From a virus, in the IMG/VR virus record IMGVR_UViG_3300031251_000005, positions 1 through 64,000 of that record: a DNA stretch of 64,000 nt, one strand, 5' to 3'. The translations under genes and the position numbers were made by a program. Positions 10,131 to 19,090 of this stretch are shown one piece after another (the first letter of the stretch is position 1; every line of letters begins with the position of its first letter). Below the pieces are notes generated by a model that worked only from the letters and a program-made list of their open reading frames with translations, was not told where the DNA came from and searched no databases.

Positions 10131-11343
10131 TGATGAGCAAGTAGTACCACCTATTACTCCAGGGGCACCTACTGATACAATGCCCGTATATATAGATACA
10201 GCTAGTAATTATTCTAACTTACAATATAAAGATAACATAATAGCATATTTAGATGGTACTCCATGGCAAGTTACTTATTATGCTCAATATCTAGGTGAGG
10301 ATGATGTAGTAGTTAATAGTAATGACATAGATGATCCTACCTTAAGACAATATCTAAAAATTAATCAGTTTGAATTAAGGGTAACATCAGCTTTATCTAA
10401 TACTTTTAATATAGCTACCAATACTAATATAATAATAGGTGAATCAAATGTATATCCAGTAATTACACCTACTGTGGGTGATGTATTTATTGGTATGATA
10501 CAGGATGGAGCGTTTGGTATCTTTGAAGTAACTAGTATTACTAGATACTCTATGTTTAAACAGTCTGCATGGGCTATTAGTTATTCTCAAATAAATTTTA
10601 GTACTCCAGATAGAGTAGCGGTATATGATAGTTATGTGGTTAATGAATTAACATTTGATGTTTCTAAACTAGACTCTGGTAGTAACCCTTTATTCACTAC
10701 ATCTGAATATTATCAACTGAATCAAAAACAAGATATAATATTAAATCTGGTAGAACAATACTTTATTGATTACTTTGATTATGTGACTAATACTTTTATA
10801 GTACCTAATGATGGTAGTTATACTGGAAAGTTATATGATCCATTTATTGTAGAGTTTTGGAATAAATTTATTGATAGAGATTTATACCCTAAATATAAAT
10901 CCCCTACTGCTTATAATATAAAAAACAATATAAGTAACTCACCATTTATTACTATTTTTGATATATTGGAGCAACAATCTATTACACAATTAAAGAACTG
11001 TGTTAAATATATGTCAAATACTCCCGTAGGTGAGTTTAATGCAACATTTCAAAGACACACAGTGGTAGTTAGCCATATTGACTATGTAGTGTATCCTGAT
11101 GATTCTGATGTGGATTTAGATAATACTGATATACCTTCACTTTATTTATTTAGTAATAACTTTTATAATAATGTAACTGGATCACAAACATCTTTAGAGT
11201 TACAAGTTATTAAAGCTATTTCAAAACAAGTAATTGCTTTTAGTGATATTCAGCCTTTATTAACTAGTTTAGATTCAGCTACTCCTGTAAATAAATTTTA
11301 TCAAACCCCAATTATAATAGCTTTATTATTATTAGCTAGGTAA
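10117..11343 (+). CDS. Virion structural protein of unknown function
   Basis: 408 residues starting at an ATG inside the end of the previous gene, with an AGGAG ribosome site (10103-10107). The N-terminal 200 residues are beta-rich and Pro/Thr/Asn-rich (residues 10-25 are a Pro-rich arm); the C-terminal half is more helical. No catalytic motif is visible. The next gene begins 3 bp after its stop. Assigned as structural by composition and operon only. Confidence 0.65.
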   Translation: MPLYNDEQVVPPITPGAPTDTMPVYIDTASNYSNLQYKDNIIAYLDGTPWQVTYYAQYLGEDDVVVNSNDIDDPTLRQYLKINQFELRVTSALSNTFNIATNTNIIIGESNVYPVITPTVGDVFIGMIQDGAFGIFEVTSITRYSMFKQSAWAISYSQINFSTPDRVAVYDSYVVNELTFDVSKLDSGSNPLFTTSEYYQLNQKQDIILNLVEQYFIDYFDYVTNTFIVPNDGSYTGKLYDPFIVEFWNKFIDRDLYPKYKSPTAYNIKNNISNSPFITIFDILEQQSITQLKNCVKYMSNTPVGEFNATFQRHTVVVSHIDYVVYPDDSDVDLDNTDIPSLYLFSNNFYNNVTGSQTSLELQVIKAISKQVIAFSDIQPLLTSLDSATPVNKFYQTPIIIALLLLAR

Positions 11344-11346
11344 GTT

Positions 11347-12048
11347 ATGTATAATTATAAAGAAGAATTAGTAGATCTTGTAAATATTCTATTTAGTAAG
11401 CCAATGGTAATAGAATCTACAAAAGTTAGTTTATCTTTATTAAATAAGGATATAGAAATTAAAGACTTATTTAAAGTGCCAGAAATGACTTCAGGCTCTT
11501 TTAAAACAATCAATGGAGTTACTATATCTGAAACTAATAGTAATATAGATGGATTAAAAGAACTATTAAGTGGCACTTCTAGAAATAGTCTAGGTGGTGA
11601 GTTCTATGAGAAATTTAATATAACATCTATTGAAACTGCTAGTTTACCCATTTCTGAAATAGCTCTATTGATATATAGAAAAGGTTCTGTTACTTTAGTA
11701 AATGTAGATGACTCTGTTTTTATTCACAAAACAGTTGGTAGATACTTAACTCTAGTAGAACAAAGAAAGTTATATGAATTACATTATCAAGCTCCACCAG
11801 AAGAAGATATATTAGCATTTCAAACTTTATATGACTTAATAACTGATATGGCTAGTTCTAGAGTTAGACAGGGTGAAGGCGGATCATTATTGTCTGAGTT
11901 AATTAGATTATCCTCAACTACAGCTAGTGGTGATATGTTTAAAAACGATAAAGTAGTTTTAAATGGTAAAAGAAGAACTGCATTACTAACTGAGAATAAT
12001 GAACCTAGATTATCTGGTTTGGAGAATGTAAAAGCTTTTAAAAAATAA
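11347..12048 (+). CDS. Hypothetical protein in the structural operon
   Basis: A 233-residue alpha/beta protein with an ATG 3 bp downstream of the preceding stop, consistent with translational coupling. It has a basic C-terminus (KNDKVVLNGKRRTALL near residues 198-213). No family, signal peptide or membrane segment is recognised. It is the last gene of the 8631-12048 operon; about 90 bp of AT-rich sequence separates it from the inner-head-type gene at 12141. Confidence 0.55.
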   Translation: MYNYKEELVDLVNILFSKPMVIESTKVSLSLLNKDIEIKDLFKVPEMTSGSFKTINGVTISETNSNIDGLKELLSGTSRNSLGGEFYEKFNITSIETASLPISEIALLIYRKGSVTLVNVDDSVFIHKTVGRYLTLVEQRKLYELHYQAPPEEDILAFQTLYDLITDMASSRVRQGEGGSLLSELIRLSSTTASGDMFKNDKVVLNGKRRTALLTENNEPRLSGLENVKAFKK

Positions 12049-12140
12049 AAGGGTTTATTAATTTCACTTTAATTTAGAATAAAAGAAAATGTAAAAATTG
12101 AAACATTAAAATGTATGATTGATAATAATTGGGAATTTAG

Positions 12141-13310
12141 ATGAGAAGATTAGATTTAGGTTTAGAAGAAATTCAAGATAATGTAGAAATTAGTATAGAA
12201 GAAATCTTTGATGAGATTGAAACTACTTGTTTAAAAAACTTAGGTTTATTAGAACAAGAGAATTATTCCATGGAAGGTTTGTTTGATAAACTAAAAGACT
12301 TTAAAGGAAAATTAATTGATCTCAAAGATTCAATAGATAAAAATATTAAAGAAAATAATATAATGACTAATAATAATTTAGATGTACTTGAAAAACATCT
12401 AATAAGCTTATTAGAAGAGATAGATTTATCTAAAAAACCAAAACTAGATAAAATAGAAATCCCAGGTAGAGCGCATGATTATTTAGAATTTGATAATTCT
12501 TATGATAACTATCTAGCTGGATTAAAACACACAAGTAATTTGATGTGTGATATAAATGCTATTACACCTGAACATTTTATTTTTAAAACAAGAATTCCAA
12601 AAGTAATAGAGTTATTAAATAAAAATAAATTAACAGAAGAAGGTTTATTAACTACATTTCAAGAGTTACATAAATCTAAAATATTTAATATAGATAGTCT
12701 TATGGATGAATATATTAAAACTACTAGTTTACCTTTAGAAAAAGTACTAGATAGAAGTAAATATAAATGGATGGAACAAAATAATGGGCAGAGATATGCT
12801 ATATCTAAGCACATTTATCCATTTGAGGAAATGGTTGTAATCCTGTTTACCCCAATTAATAATGAGAAAGTAACTACTGATACAACTTTTTGTGTTGGAG
12901 CTGGGGTATACTATTATTATCCTCATAAAAAAAGTAGACTTAAAAATGTAGAAGTAAAAGCTTTATCAGCTGCAGAATGTAAAATAGTACTAACTGAATG
13001 TATAACAGCTATTAATAAAGTAGATAGTTATTTTAAAATTCAAAAGCGTGCTGAAGAAGATAGAAATATTGATAATAGGTTAGCAATAGATTTATTAGAT
13101 GACATAACAACTATAATGAGAAACAATGATAAATTAAAAAAAGAAACAAAAGATGAAATATATATTCTTGGATATCTTTTATATCAATATGGTTATCAAG
13201 AAAATTCATCCTTTAAAGTTAATATAAATTATGAAATGCTGCATATAACGATACTCACAATTAAAGCTGCATATGTTTTAGCTAGTAAAAGTATACACAA
13301 TTTAAAGTGA
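12141..13310 (+). CDS. Second putative inner-head protein with capsid-targeting N-terminus
   Basis: 389 residues starting MRRLDLGLEEIQ, identical over twelve residues to the protein at 7161 and nearly identical at DNA level over those 36 bp, with no clear similarity afterwards. An acidic stretch follows, then NYSME45|G, a close match to the maturation-protease motif, then a charged helical region. The predicted mature protein would be 344 residues. Unlike the 7161 gene it uses the ordinary AT-rich codons of the phage. It is bounded downstream by a strong hairpin. It may be an ejected head protein; the mature part gives no recognisable fold. Confidence 0.6.
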   Translation: MRRLDLGLEEIQDNVEISIEEIFDEIETTCLKNLGLLEQENYSMEGLFDKLKDFKGKLIDLKDSIDKNIKENNIMTNNNLDVLEKHLISLLEEIDLSKKPKLDKIEIPGRAHDYLEFDNSYDNYLAGLKHTSNLMCDINAITPEHFIFKTRIPKVIELLNKNKLTEEGLLTTFQELHKSKIFNIDSLMDEYIKTTSLPLEKVLDRSKYKWMEQNNGQRYAISKHIYPFEEMVVILFTPINNEKVTTDTTFCVGAGVYYYYPHKKSRLKNVEVKALSAAECKIVLTECITAINKVDSYFKIQKRAEEDRNIDNRLAIDLLDDITTIMRNNDKLKKETKDEIYILGYLLYQYGYQENSSFKVNINYEMLHITILTIKAAYVLASKSIHNLK

Positions 13311-13314
13311 AAGT

Positions 13315-13340
13315 ATAGAGAGGAGTAATCTCCTCTCTAT
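13315..13340 (+). terminator. Hairpin terminator
   Basis: Arms ATAGAGAGGAG and CTCCTCTCTAT around a TAAT loop, just after the stop of the inner-head-type gene at 12141. Confidence 0.85.
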
Positions 13341-13366
13341 ATGCCGTATTTATTAACTAAGCCTAC

Positions 13367-13376
13367 TAATCGTATA
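13367..13376 (+). promoter_or_regulatory. Candidate late promoter element TAATCGTATA
   Basis: Identical decamer to that at 8589, again between a terminator and a structural gene (ATG at 13403). Function is inferred from this placement only. Confidence 0.35.
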
Positions 13377-13402
13377 TGACCCATCACTATGAGTAAACTA
13401 TT

Positions 13403-14746
13403 ATGATCTTAGATGATATTGCGTTTAGAAAGCTATTTAGTAAAATAGATCCTAATAAAGTAAACCCTGTTAATTGGAAGTATAAAGCTATATTTACAGA
13501 TGAAAATAAAAATATTTTAGAAGTACATAACGTATTATCAGTTACTAAGATATCTAAATATAATACATCAGTTTCTGATTATATATTTGTTACTGTACAG
13601 TTGTATAAGAGTGTTTACTTTAAACTATTAAGAACTAATAGAAGAATGTTACAAATGCAGTTAACTAAAACCCCTAATTCAGTTACTGGTATTACACTAT
13701 CTAATAGTTTATCTATTATAGAAAACTATGATGCATATTTAACTGATAATACTTCTGAATCTATAGAGACTAGAACTGGTGGTAATTCTGGACTATATAC
13801 AGATGACATAGGTGAATTAGTTGAAGTAGATGTACATTTGATAGAAAGAGGCTTATCTGAATTTAGATTATGGGACATTGGTGGTGTTTATAGAAATTGT
13901 AGTATTACTGCTTTATTACAAGGTTTTATGTCACAGCCATTAAAATCATTAGGTGAAACCCAACCAGTTGGTTTTAATACAACAATATACCCAGTTGATA
14001 ATAAAGAAATATATTATCATTTATTAATCCCAAATGGTGTACATTTAGTTGACTTTCCTGGGTGGTTACAAAAGAGAAGAGGTATATACTCTACTGGGAT
14101 GGGATATTATTTAAATCAGGGTATGTGGTATATATATCCGTTGTATGATGTAACTAGATATGATAAATCTAAAAAAAGATTAACTATTATTAATGTACCT
14201 GTTAATGAAATGCAAGGGCTTACCAATAGTTATGTTACTGAAGATTTAGAAACTTATATATTTGCAACTGGTAATACTAAACATATAGATACTTCAGATA
14301 GATTAATAGATAGTCAAGGTGCTGGCTTTAGAGCAGCTAAGATGGCTAATATTTTTAATAAGTTTTCAGAAAGTAGTAAAGGTGAAACTACTGTACCTAT
14401 AGGTAGAAATATGATATCTCTTAGTTATGAACAAAGAGAAGGTGACTTAGATAATATTAAAGCAGTACCTGGATTATTCACTAGTAATATTTGGGAAGAC
14501 TCTAGTAAAGTGGTAGCTAATATGGGTAATATAGTAATATTAGATTGGCATTATAGCAATCCTAATATATTATACCCCGGTATGCCTTTACGCTTTATAT
14601 ATAAAGCCTCTGGTGTAGCACATAGTCTTACTGGTATATTACTAGCTGTAGAAACTGTAGTAAGTACTCCTATGTCATCTGTATTAGATACTAGATACGT
14701 TAGTAATAGTAGATTAACATTATATATTGAACGAGCTATTAATTAG
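13403..14746 (+). CDS. Virion structural protein, possibly baseplate hub
   Basis: 447 residues, beta-rich. The N-terminal 90 residues read like a hub-type strand-rich domain, and residues about 100-240 contain regularly spaced hydrophobic strands with few charged runs. No catalytic motif is seen. It is followed with a 7-bp gap by the SNF2-like helicase, so a late structural gene and a DNA-metabolism gene share a transcript. The hub idea is a weak inference; virion protein is more secure. Confidence 0.55.
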   Translation: MILDDIAFRKLFSKIDPNKVNPVNWKYKAIFTDENKNILEVHNVLSVTKISKYNTSVSDYIFVTVQLYKSVYFKLLRTNRRMLQMQLTKTPNSVTGITLSNSLSIIENYDAYLTDNTSESIETRTGGNSGLYTDDIGELVEVDVHLIERGLSEFRLWDIGGVYRNCSITALLQGFMSQPLKSLGETQPVGFNTTIYPVDNKEIYYHLLIPNGVHLVDFPGWLQKRRGIYSTGMGYYLNQGMWYIYPLYDVTRYDKSKKRLTIINVPVNEMQGLTNSYVTEDLETYIFATGNTKHIDTSDRLIDSQGAGFRAAKMANIFNKFSESSKGETTVPIGRNMISLSYEQREGDLDNIKAVPGLFTSNIWEDSSKVVANMGNIVILDWHYSNPNILYPGMPLRFIYKASGVAHSLTGILLAVETVVSTPMSSVLDTRYVSNSRLTLYIERAIN

Positions 14747-14753
14747 GATTAAT

Positions 14754-16799
14754 ATGGGTATTTTTACATATGTGCGAAGGCACTTTAGTACTTGGTGTGA
14801 ACAAGATGATAAAAAAGGAATAATCACTATTCATAATGTTTCTACAAAAAAAATATTAAAAGATTTAAAAACAGTTTGGAAAACAGAAGCTATATCTAAA
14901 TATATGTTTTTGAATGTATCTTATTCATCTATTAGTTTCTATAAGTTTTATTGTCCTGATATATATTTTACTTTAACTAAAATATTAGAATATAAAAAGA
15001 GAATAAGTAAAAAATCAGAAATAAAATCTATATTAGAAGGATTAGAAAATGATACATGGTTTAAAAACTATTTTCAAGAACATGGTAATATTTTAGATTT
15101 TAGTCAATTAAAGACTTTAAAATATACTTTATTACCACCACAACGAGAAGCGGTTGAAGCATATAATAGATTAGTACCAAAAATGGGATTAAATGGGTTT
15201 CTATTATCTGCTGATGTGGGTACTGGGAAATCGGTGATGGCTATAGCAATTGGTGCTTGTCTAAAAGCTAATCCTTATATAGTTGTTTGTCCTAAGTTTT
15301 TGATAGATAGTGTCTGGGTAGATGCTATGGATGTACAATTTAATAAAACTAAAAAAATATGGAAATCAAATAGTGAGGAAATGCTATTACCTGGATATGA
15401 TGTTTATATTTTTCATTATGAATACTTAGAAAAAGCTTCTGATTTTTTTAAAGTAAACCCATGTCCAAACTCAATAGTAATTCTAGATGAATCTCACAAT
15501 ATGAATAACTTTAAGTCTGGTAGAACGGATGCTTATCTAGATATGTGTAAAAACTTACAAACTAAAAACATTTTACATACTAGTGGGACTAGTGTAAAGG
15601 CTTTAGCTACAGAAACAATTCCATTATTTAGAGCTATTGATCCATTATTTATTCCTGAAGTAGAAGTTAATTTTAAAAAACTATATAGTAAATCTGCTAC
15701 TAGGGCTTTGGAAGTAATAGCTAATAGATTAGGTTTAATATCATTTAAGATATCTAAAGATAAAGTAATGGGTGATGCTAGACCAATACAAATACAGATA
15801 AACGTAAAAATGCCTAATTCTGAAATATATACTTTACCATATATTAAAGAAGAGTTTGCTAAATTTTCAAAAGAAAAAACTGCACAATATTTAAAAGAGA
15901 TGCCTCATCATGAAAAAGTATATCAAGAAGCATTATCTATTTATAGAAAGACTATTACATCTTCTTCTGATATAAAAGAATATAATTTATATATATCTTA
16001 TCTTGCAACTATTAGAAGTGGGTTTGATGCTAGAACTATGGGGCCGCTGAGCACTTATTGTAATAAATTTGAAAAAGAGAAAATTATACCTAGATTACCT
16101 GCCTCTTTAAAAAAGGAGTTTCTTAATAGCAGAGCTGTTTATAAATACTACACCTTAAAAATAGTAGGAGAATATCTAGGGATATTAGGTAGAATGCGAG
16201 CTGAGCTAGCTTCTAAACTGATTGAGTATAGTAAAATAGATAAAATTGTAAATGAAGCTGAAAAGAAAACTATTTGTTTTACGGATTATGTAGATACAGC
16301 TTTAGCTTGTAATGAGTATTTTATAAAAAGAGGTTTTAAACCAGCACTTATATATGCGGAAACTAATAAAGATGTATTTCCTATTTTAGAAGATTTTAAA
16401 AAGAGTGATGTTAAAAATCCTTTAATAGCTACAATTAAATCTTTATCTGTTGGGGTTACTGTATTATCAGCTAATGTTATTATCTTTTTAAATCAACCAT
16501 TTCGTAGTGGTGAAAAGGAACAAGCAGCAGCTAGAGCATTTCGTTTCGGGCAGGATACCCAAGTATATATTTATGACATAATTTTAGACACTGGAGAGAT
16601 TCCAAACTTATCCACTAGAGCACAACAAATTTTACAATGGAGTGAAGATCAGGTTACTGCTATATTAAACTTAGATCGTAGTAAAACTGCACCAATTAAT
16701 GGTAACACAATAGCTTATAATCTATTAGGTAAAAATATATTATACTTAGATATAGTGTTGAGGGATGTAAAGAAATTTTTAGGTATTTTTAAATTATAG
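14754..16799 (+). CDS. SNF2/DEAD-like superfamily 2 DNA helicase
   Basis: 681 residues from ATG 14754, which has an AGGAT ribosome site; a TTG at 14727 would extend it into the preceding gene and is less likely. Helicase motifs appear in order: LPPQREA (127-133), Walker A ADVGTGKS (153-160), DESH (245-248) and HTSGTS (near 280). In the C-terminal half come VGVTVLSANVIIFLNQPFR (motif V region) and a motif VI region with AAARAFRFGQ. This order is typical of SNF2-like translocases used in phage replication, repair or transcription control. The N-terminal 120 residues are unassigned. A small membrane protein follows 8 bp downstream. Confidence 0.88.
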   Translation: MGIFTYVRRHFSTWCEQDDKKGIITIHNVSTKKILKDLKTVWKTEAISKYMFLNVSYSSISFYKFYCPDIYFTLTKILEYKKRISKKSEIKSILEGLENDTWFKNYFQEHGNILDFSQLKTLKYTLLPPQREAVEAYNRLVPKMGLNGFLLSADVGTGKSVMAIAIGACLKANPYIVVCPKFLIDSVWVDAMDVQFNKTKKIWKSNSEEMLLPGYDVYIFHYEYLEKASDFFKVNPCPNSIVILDESHNMNNFKSGRTDAYLDMCKNLQTKNILHTSGTSVKALATETIPLFRAIDPLFIPEVEVNFKKLYSKSATRALEVIANRLGLISFKISKDKVMGDARPIQIQINVKMPNSEIYTLPYIKEEFAKFSKEKTAQYLKEMPHHEKVYQEALSIYRKTITSSSDIKEYNLYISYLATIRSGFDARTMGPLSTYCNKFEKEKIIPRLPASLKKEFLNSRAVYKYYTLKIVGEYLGILGRMRAELASKLIEYSKIDKIVNEAEKKTICFTDYVDTALACNEYFIKRGFKPALIYAETNKDVFPILEDFKKSDVKNPLIATIKSLSVGVTVLSANVIIFLNQPFRSGEKEQAAARAFRFGQDTQVYIYDIILDTGEIPNLSTRAQQILQWSEDQVTAILNLDRSKTAPINGNTIAYNLLGKNILYLDIVLRDVKKFLGIFKL

Positions 16800-16807
16800 G
16801 TAATAAC

Positions 16808-17008
16808 ATGATAGAATTTATTGGGTTTATTTTGATAATCAGTGCTTTTGTATTATTTAAAGAGCAGGAAAAATTATTATCTAGCAAGATTAGAAGTATA
16901 ACTGATAGGAAGACTATGTTTAAATACCTCAGTTATAGCATTATAGACATATTTCTATTTTTTATGGGTACAATGCTACTACTTGATATTATTAAATATT
17001 TTAAATAA
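16808..17008 (+). CDS. Small two-helix membrane protein
   Basis: 66 residues with two hydrophobic segments (about 3-18 and 45-63) separated by a basic loop containing KIRSITDRK. The ribosome site TAGGTAA lies 4 bp before the ATG. It is the last gene of the helicase transcript and is followed by a 15-bp-arm hairpin. Holin-like topology is possible but nothing else supports it. Confidence 0.6.
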   Translation: MIEFIGFILIISAFVLFKEQEKLLSSKIRSITDRKTMFKYLSYSIIDIFLFFMGTMLLLDIIKYFK

Positions 17009-17020
17009 TTAACATTAAAG

Positions 17021-17060
17021 AATAATCAATCTCTACTGTCATATGTAGAGATTGATTATT
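17021..17060 (+). terminator. Hairpin terminator after the helicase operon
   Basis: Arms AATAATCAATCTCTA (17021-17035) and its exact complement (17046-17060) around a 10-nt loop, followed by TTCTATT. Confidence 0.85.
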
Positions 17061-17069
17061 TCTATTCTA

Positions 17070-17100
17070 ATTATTTTGATATATATATTATTAACTAGCT
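17070..17100 (+). promoter_or_regulatory. Candidate early promoter (ATATATTATT type)
   Basis: The stretch contains TTATTTTGAT, then ATATATATTATT, then ACTAGCT. The same arrangement recurs at 25389-25419, including ACTAGCTAT. Related ATATATTATT or ATATATAATA cores occur in all four 95-bp leaders and before the dCTP deaminase gene. It sits between a terminator and the GNAT gene. Confidence 0.55.
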
Positions 17101-17137
17101 ATAATATAAATATAACATTTTACATGGAAACTAAAAA

Positions 17138-17608
17138 GTGACTATTGAAATTAAAAAAGCAATGTTATTTGATAAAGATGTTCTTAGAGCACTACAAAAA
17201 ACACTTACTAAAGAAAGTAATTATCTACCATATGGTATAATAGAGGAAGAAAAAGATATTAGTATTTTAAAGAACACTAGAAAGACTAATAGTAGTTATT
17301 TTAAAATAATCAGAATAGATGGTAAAACTGTAGGATTTTCTTCATTAACAAAGACTAGTGTGGATAAAGGATATATTAAAATAGGGGTTTTAAAACAGTA
17401 TCAAAGAAATGGCTATGGAGAAATGCTATTAAGAAACATAATTGATGATGCTAGGAGTAATAACTTACACAGCTTGTTTTTATATGTGACTATTAATAAT
17501 GTCGCTGGTGTAGCATTGTTTCTTAAGAATAATTTTATTATAAAAGAAACAGTAAATCTAAAACCATTTGGTAATCACTATAGAATGGGAATAGAGTTAA
17601 CTAACTAA
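17138..17608 (+). CDS. GNAT-family N-acetyltransferase
   Basis: 156 residues. Strand 1 (TIEIKKAM) and the acetyl-CoA loop QRNGYGEMLL (about residues 88-97), followed by DARSNNLHSLFLYV and NNVAGVALFLKNNF, give the full GNAT pattern. The substrate is unknown. The start is a GTG, chosen because the first strand would be lost from the next ATG at 17162. A five-codon frame METKK begins at the ATG at 17124 and its TGA overlaps the GTG, so a coupling leader peptide is possible. It is expressed from its own candidate early promoter and could modify a host or phage protein. Confidence 0.8.
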   Translation: MTIEIKKAMLFDKDVLRALQKTLTKESNYLPYGIIEEEKDISILKNTRKTNSSYFKIIRIDGKTVGFSSLTKTSVDKGYIKIGVLKQYQRNGYGEMLLRNIIDDARSNNLHSLFLYVTINNVAGVALFLKNNFIIKETVNLKPFGNHYRMGIELTN

Positions 17609-17687
17609 AGAATTAAAGAGATCTGGGGTTATGTCTATATTGGTAAGCCAAAGTATCAAAAACCGTATTCAAAAATAGGAGTTTATA

Positions 17688-17876
17688 ATGGAAGAATTAT
17701 TAGAAGAATTACCATCTTTATTACAAGAGGCTAGTATTAATAAATCACTAAATGAACTGGTAGCAATGGATAGACAAGAATTAATTGACATATTACAAAA
17801 AGTAGCTATTCTTCCGGCTGCTAAGATTTTACACATAGTAGATATATGCAGATCTACTATTCCTAAATATTTATAA
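17688..17876 (+). CDS. Small acidic helical protein
   Basis: 62 residues with a strong ribosome site (ATAGGAG) before the ATG. Composition is acidic at the N-terminus (MEELLEELPSLLQEA) and entirely helical by appearance. First of a cluster of tiny genes. No homologous family is recognised. Confidence 0.6.
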   Translation: MEELLEELPSLLQEASINKSLNELVAMDRQELIDILQKVAILPAAKILHIVDICRSTIPKYL

Positions 17877-17891
17877 CATTGGAGATAGAAG

Positions 17892-18014
17892 ATGGATATT
17901 AATAAAATAAAAGAACAAATACCTAAATTAGATACTATCATTAACTGGACTGATAGTTATCTTAAACCTAATCAAATTACATGGACAGTTAATAATAACT
18001 CTTTTTTTCTTTAA
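17892..18014 (+). CDS. Tiny protein of 40 residues
   Basis: An ATG-started frame 15 bp after the previous stop with a GGAG ribosome site about 8 bp upstream. The product begins MDINKIKEQIPKLDT and ends NNNSFFL. Co-transcribed with its neighbours; function unknown. Confidence 0.5.
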   Translation: MDINKIKEQIPKLDTIINWTDSYLKPNQITWTVNNNSFFL

Positions 18015-18034
18015 TTAACAATTTAATCTATTAC

Positions 18035-18247
18035 ATGACAAAATCTGAATTTTTACAATCTATATCTGATGCTGTAAAGTTACCTAATAATTTTCACCCT
18101 AAAGAAACTACTCTACATATGAAAGAAAGTTATAAAGGTGAACTATTTGGTGATATTACTAAAGGTACTATATATAGAGTATATAACACATTTGTAGTTA
18201 TTTTAAATGATAAATATAGAATAAAGGATAGAATTTTCTTTACTTAA
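18035..18247 (+). CDS. Small hypothetical protein
   Basis: 70 residues, alpha then beta-rich: a helical start (TKSEFLQSISDAVKLP) followed by strands with a GELFGDITKGTIYRVY segment that looks like a small barrel domain. No clear ribosome site precedes the ATG, which weakens the call. It lies in the small-gene cluster. Confidence 0.5.
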   Translation: MTKSEFLQSISDAVKLPNNFHPKETTLHMKESYKGELFGDITKGTIYRVYNTFVVILNDKYRIKDRIFFT

Positions 18248-18275
18248 TAAAATTAATTAAATAGGAATAAATAAA

Positions 18276-18467
18276 ATGATAAAGGCTAAACTTAAAAAAA
18301 GTATTACTAACGCTATTATAGAATCTATTAGTAACTCCATTGATATTAATATTAGTAATCCTATATTGATGTATATTATTCATAGTAACATACTTCCTGG
18401 TGATTTTATTGATATTCCAGTTGAAGATGTTATTAGATCAAAAATATACAGTAAGGAGCAGACATGA
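18276..18467 (+). CDS. Small hypothetical protein
   Basis: 63 residues with an ATAGGAA ribosome site. Ile/Ser/Asn-rich helices, no motif. Its stop overlaps the ATG of the next gene by 4 bp (ATGA), so the pair is translationally coupled. Confidence 0.55.
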   Translation: MIKAKLKKSITNAIIESISNSIDINISNPILMYIIHSNILPGDFIDIPVEDVIRSKIYSKEQT

Positions 18468-18661
18468 GAACAATGGTAACATTAGAAGATCTGATTGATG
18501 ATAAAATGGGTATATATACCTATATACCTGCAACTATGGATGTTAAAGATATCATACAAGATAAAGTGTGTTTTCAACTGTCTAATACGGCAGCTATAGT
18601 TATTCCATGGGTTATTGACAATAAAATAGGAAACTCACATGAAAAGATCAAAAACAAGTAG
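18464..18661 (+). CDS. Small hypothetical protein
   Basis: 65 residues with AAGGAG upstream of the ATG and a 4-bp ATGA overlap with the preceding gene. The next small gene starts inside its 3' end (18639). No recognised motif. Confidence 0.55.
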   Translation: MRTMVTLEDLIDDKMGIYTYIPATMDVKDIIQDKVCFQLSNTAAIVIPWVIDNKIGNSHEKIKNK

Positions 18662-18812
18662 TAAAATATATAATATTTTAGGCAATGATATACATCATAT
18701 ATTTTATAATAGTAATAAGTTAAATGAACATATACAGGACTCATTATATAAACATTTTACTAATATACCTCTTGATGAGGTATATAGTGTATTATATTTT
18801 AAATTAAGATAA
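18639..18812 (+). CDS. Small hypothetical protein of 57 residues
   Basis: ATG at 18639 lies inside the end of the previous gene, with an ATAGGAAA ribosome site about 5 bp upstream; the stop is at 18810-18812. The product starts MKRSKTSSKIYNILGND and is basic at the N-terminus. Last gene of the tiny-gene cluster, just before a convergent terminator. Confidence 0.5.
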   Translation: MKRSKTSSKIYNILGNDIHHIFYNSNKLNEHIQDSLYKHFTNIPLDEVYSVLYFKLR

Positions 18813-18820
18813 ACTTTTTG

Positions 18821-18862
18821 TTTAATAGACTAGATTAGCATATGCTAATCTAGTCTATTAAA
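18821..18862. terminator. Perfect 42-bp palindrome between convergent genes
   Basis: A perfect inverted repeat with 21-bp arms meeting at GCATATGC lies between the plus-strand small genes and the minus-strand helicase unit. Both directions are followed by T-rich sequence, so it can stop transcription both ways. Confidence 0.9.
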
Positions 18863-18874
18863 TGTTATTATATT

Positions 18875-19090
18875 TTATTTTTTTAGTTCAAACTTATCAA
18901 AGAACTCTTCAAACTCTCTAACATGTAACTCATCATCATTTACTTTCTTATAAATAATTATCTTAGTTCCTTCTCTTATATTAGTTCTGTCATGACCTTT
19001 ACCTAATATAATATATTCATTACCAGATTTTTTATTTATCCAGATCTGATTTAATTTTACAGAATTATTTAGTTTTGATATTAACTCCAC
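18875..19090 (-). CDS. Small beta-barrel-like protein (DUF1653-like)
   Basis: 71 residues. The pattern W-x-NKKSGNEYIILG, then KIIIYKK, then VREFEEFFDKFE resembles the DUF1653-type small domain found in many phages, which has a conserved strand-turn-strand and a final VRxxxxFxxxF. Start is a GTG directly abutting the stop of the helicase gene, so translation is coupled to it. It shares the minus-strand unit with the helicase; function in replication is only inferred. Confidence 0.55.
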   Translation of the reverse strand: MELISKLNNSVKLNQIWINKKSGNEYIILGKGHDRTNIREGTKIIIYKKVNDDELHVREFEEFFDKFELKK

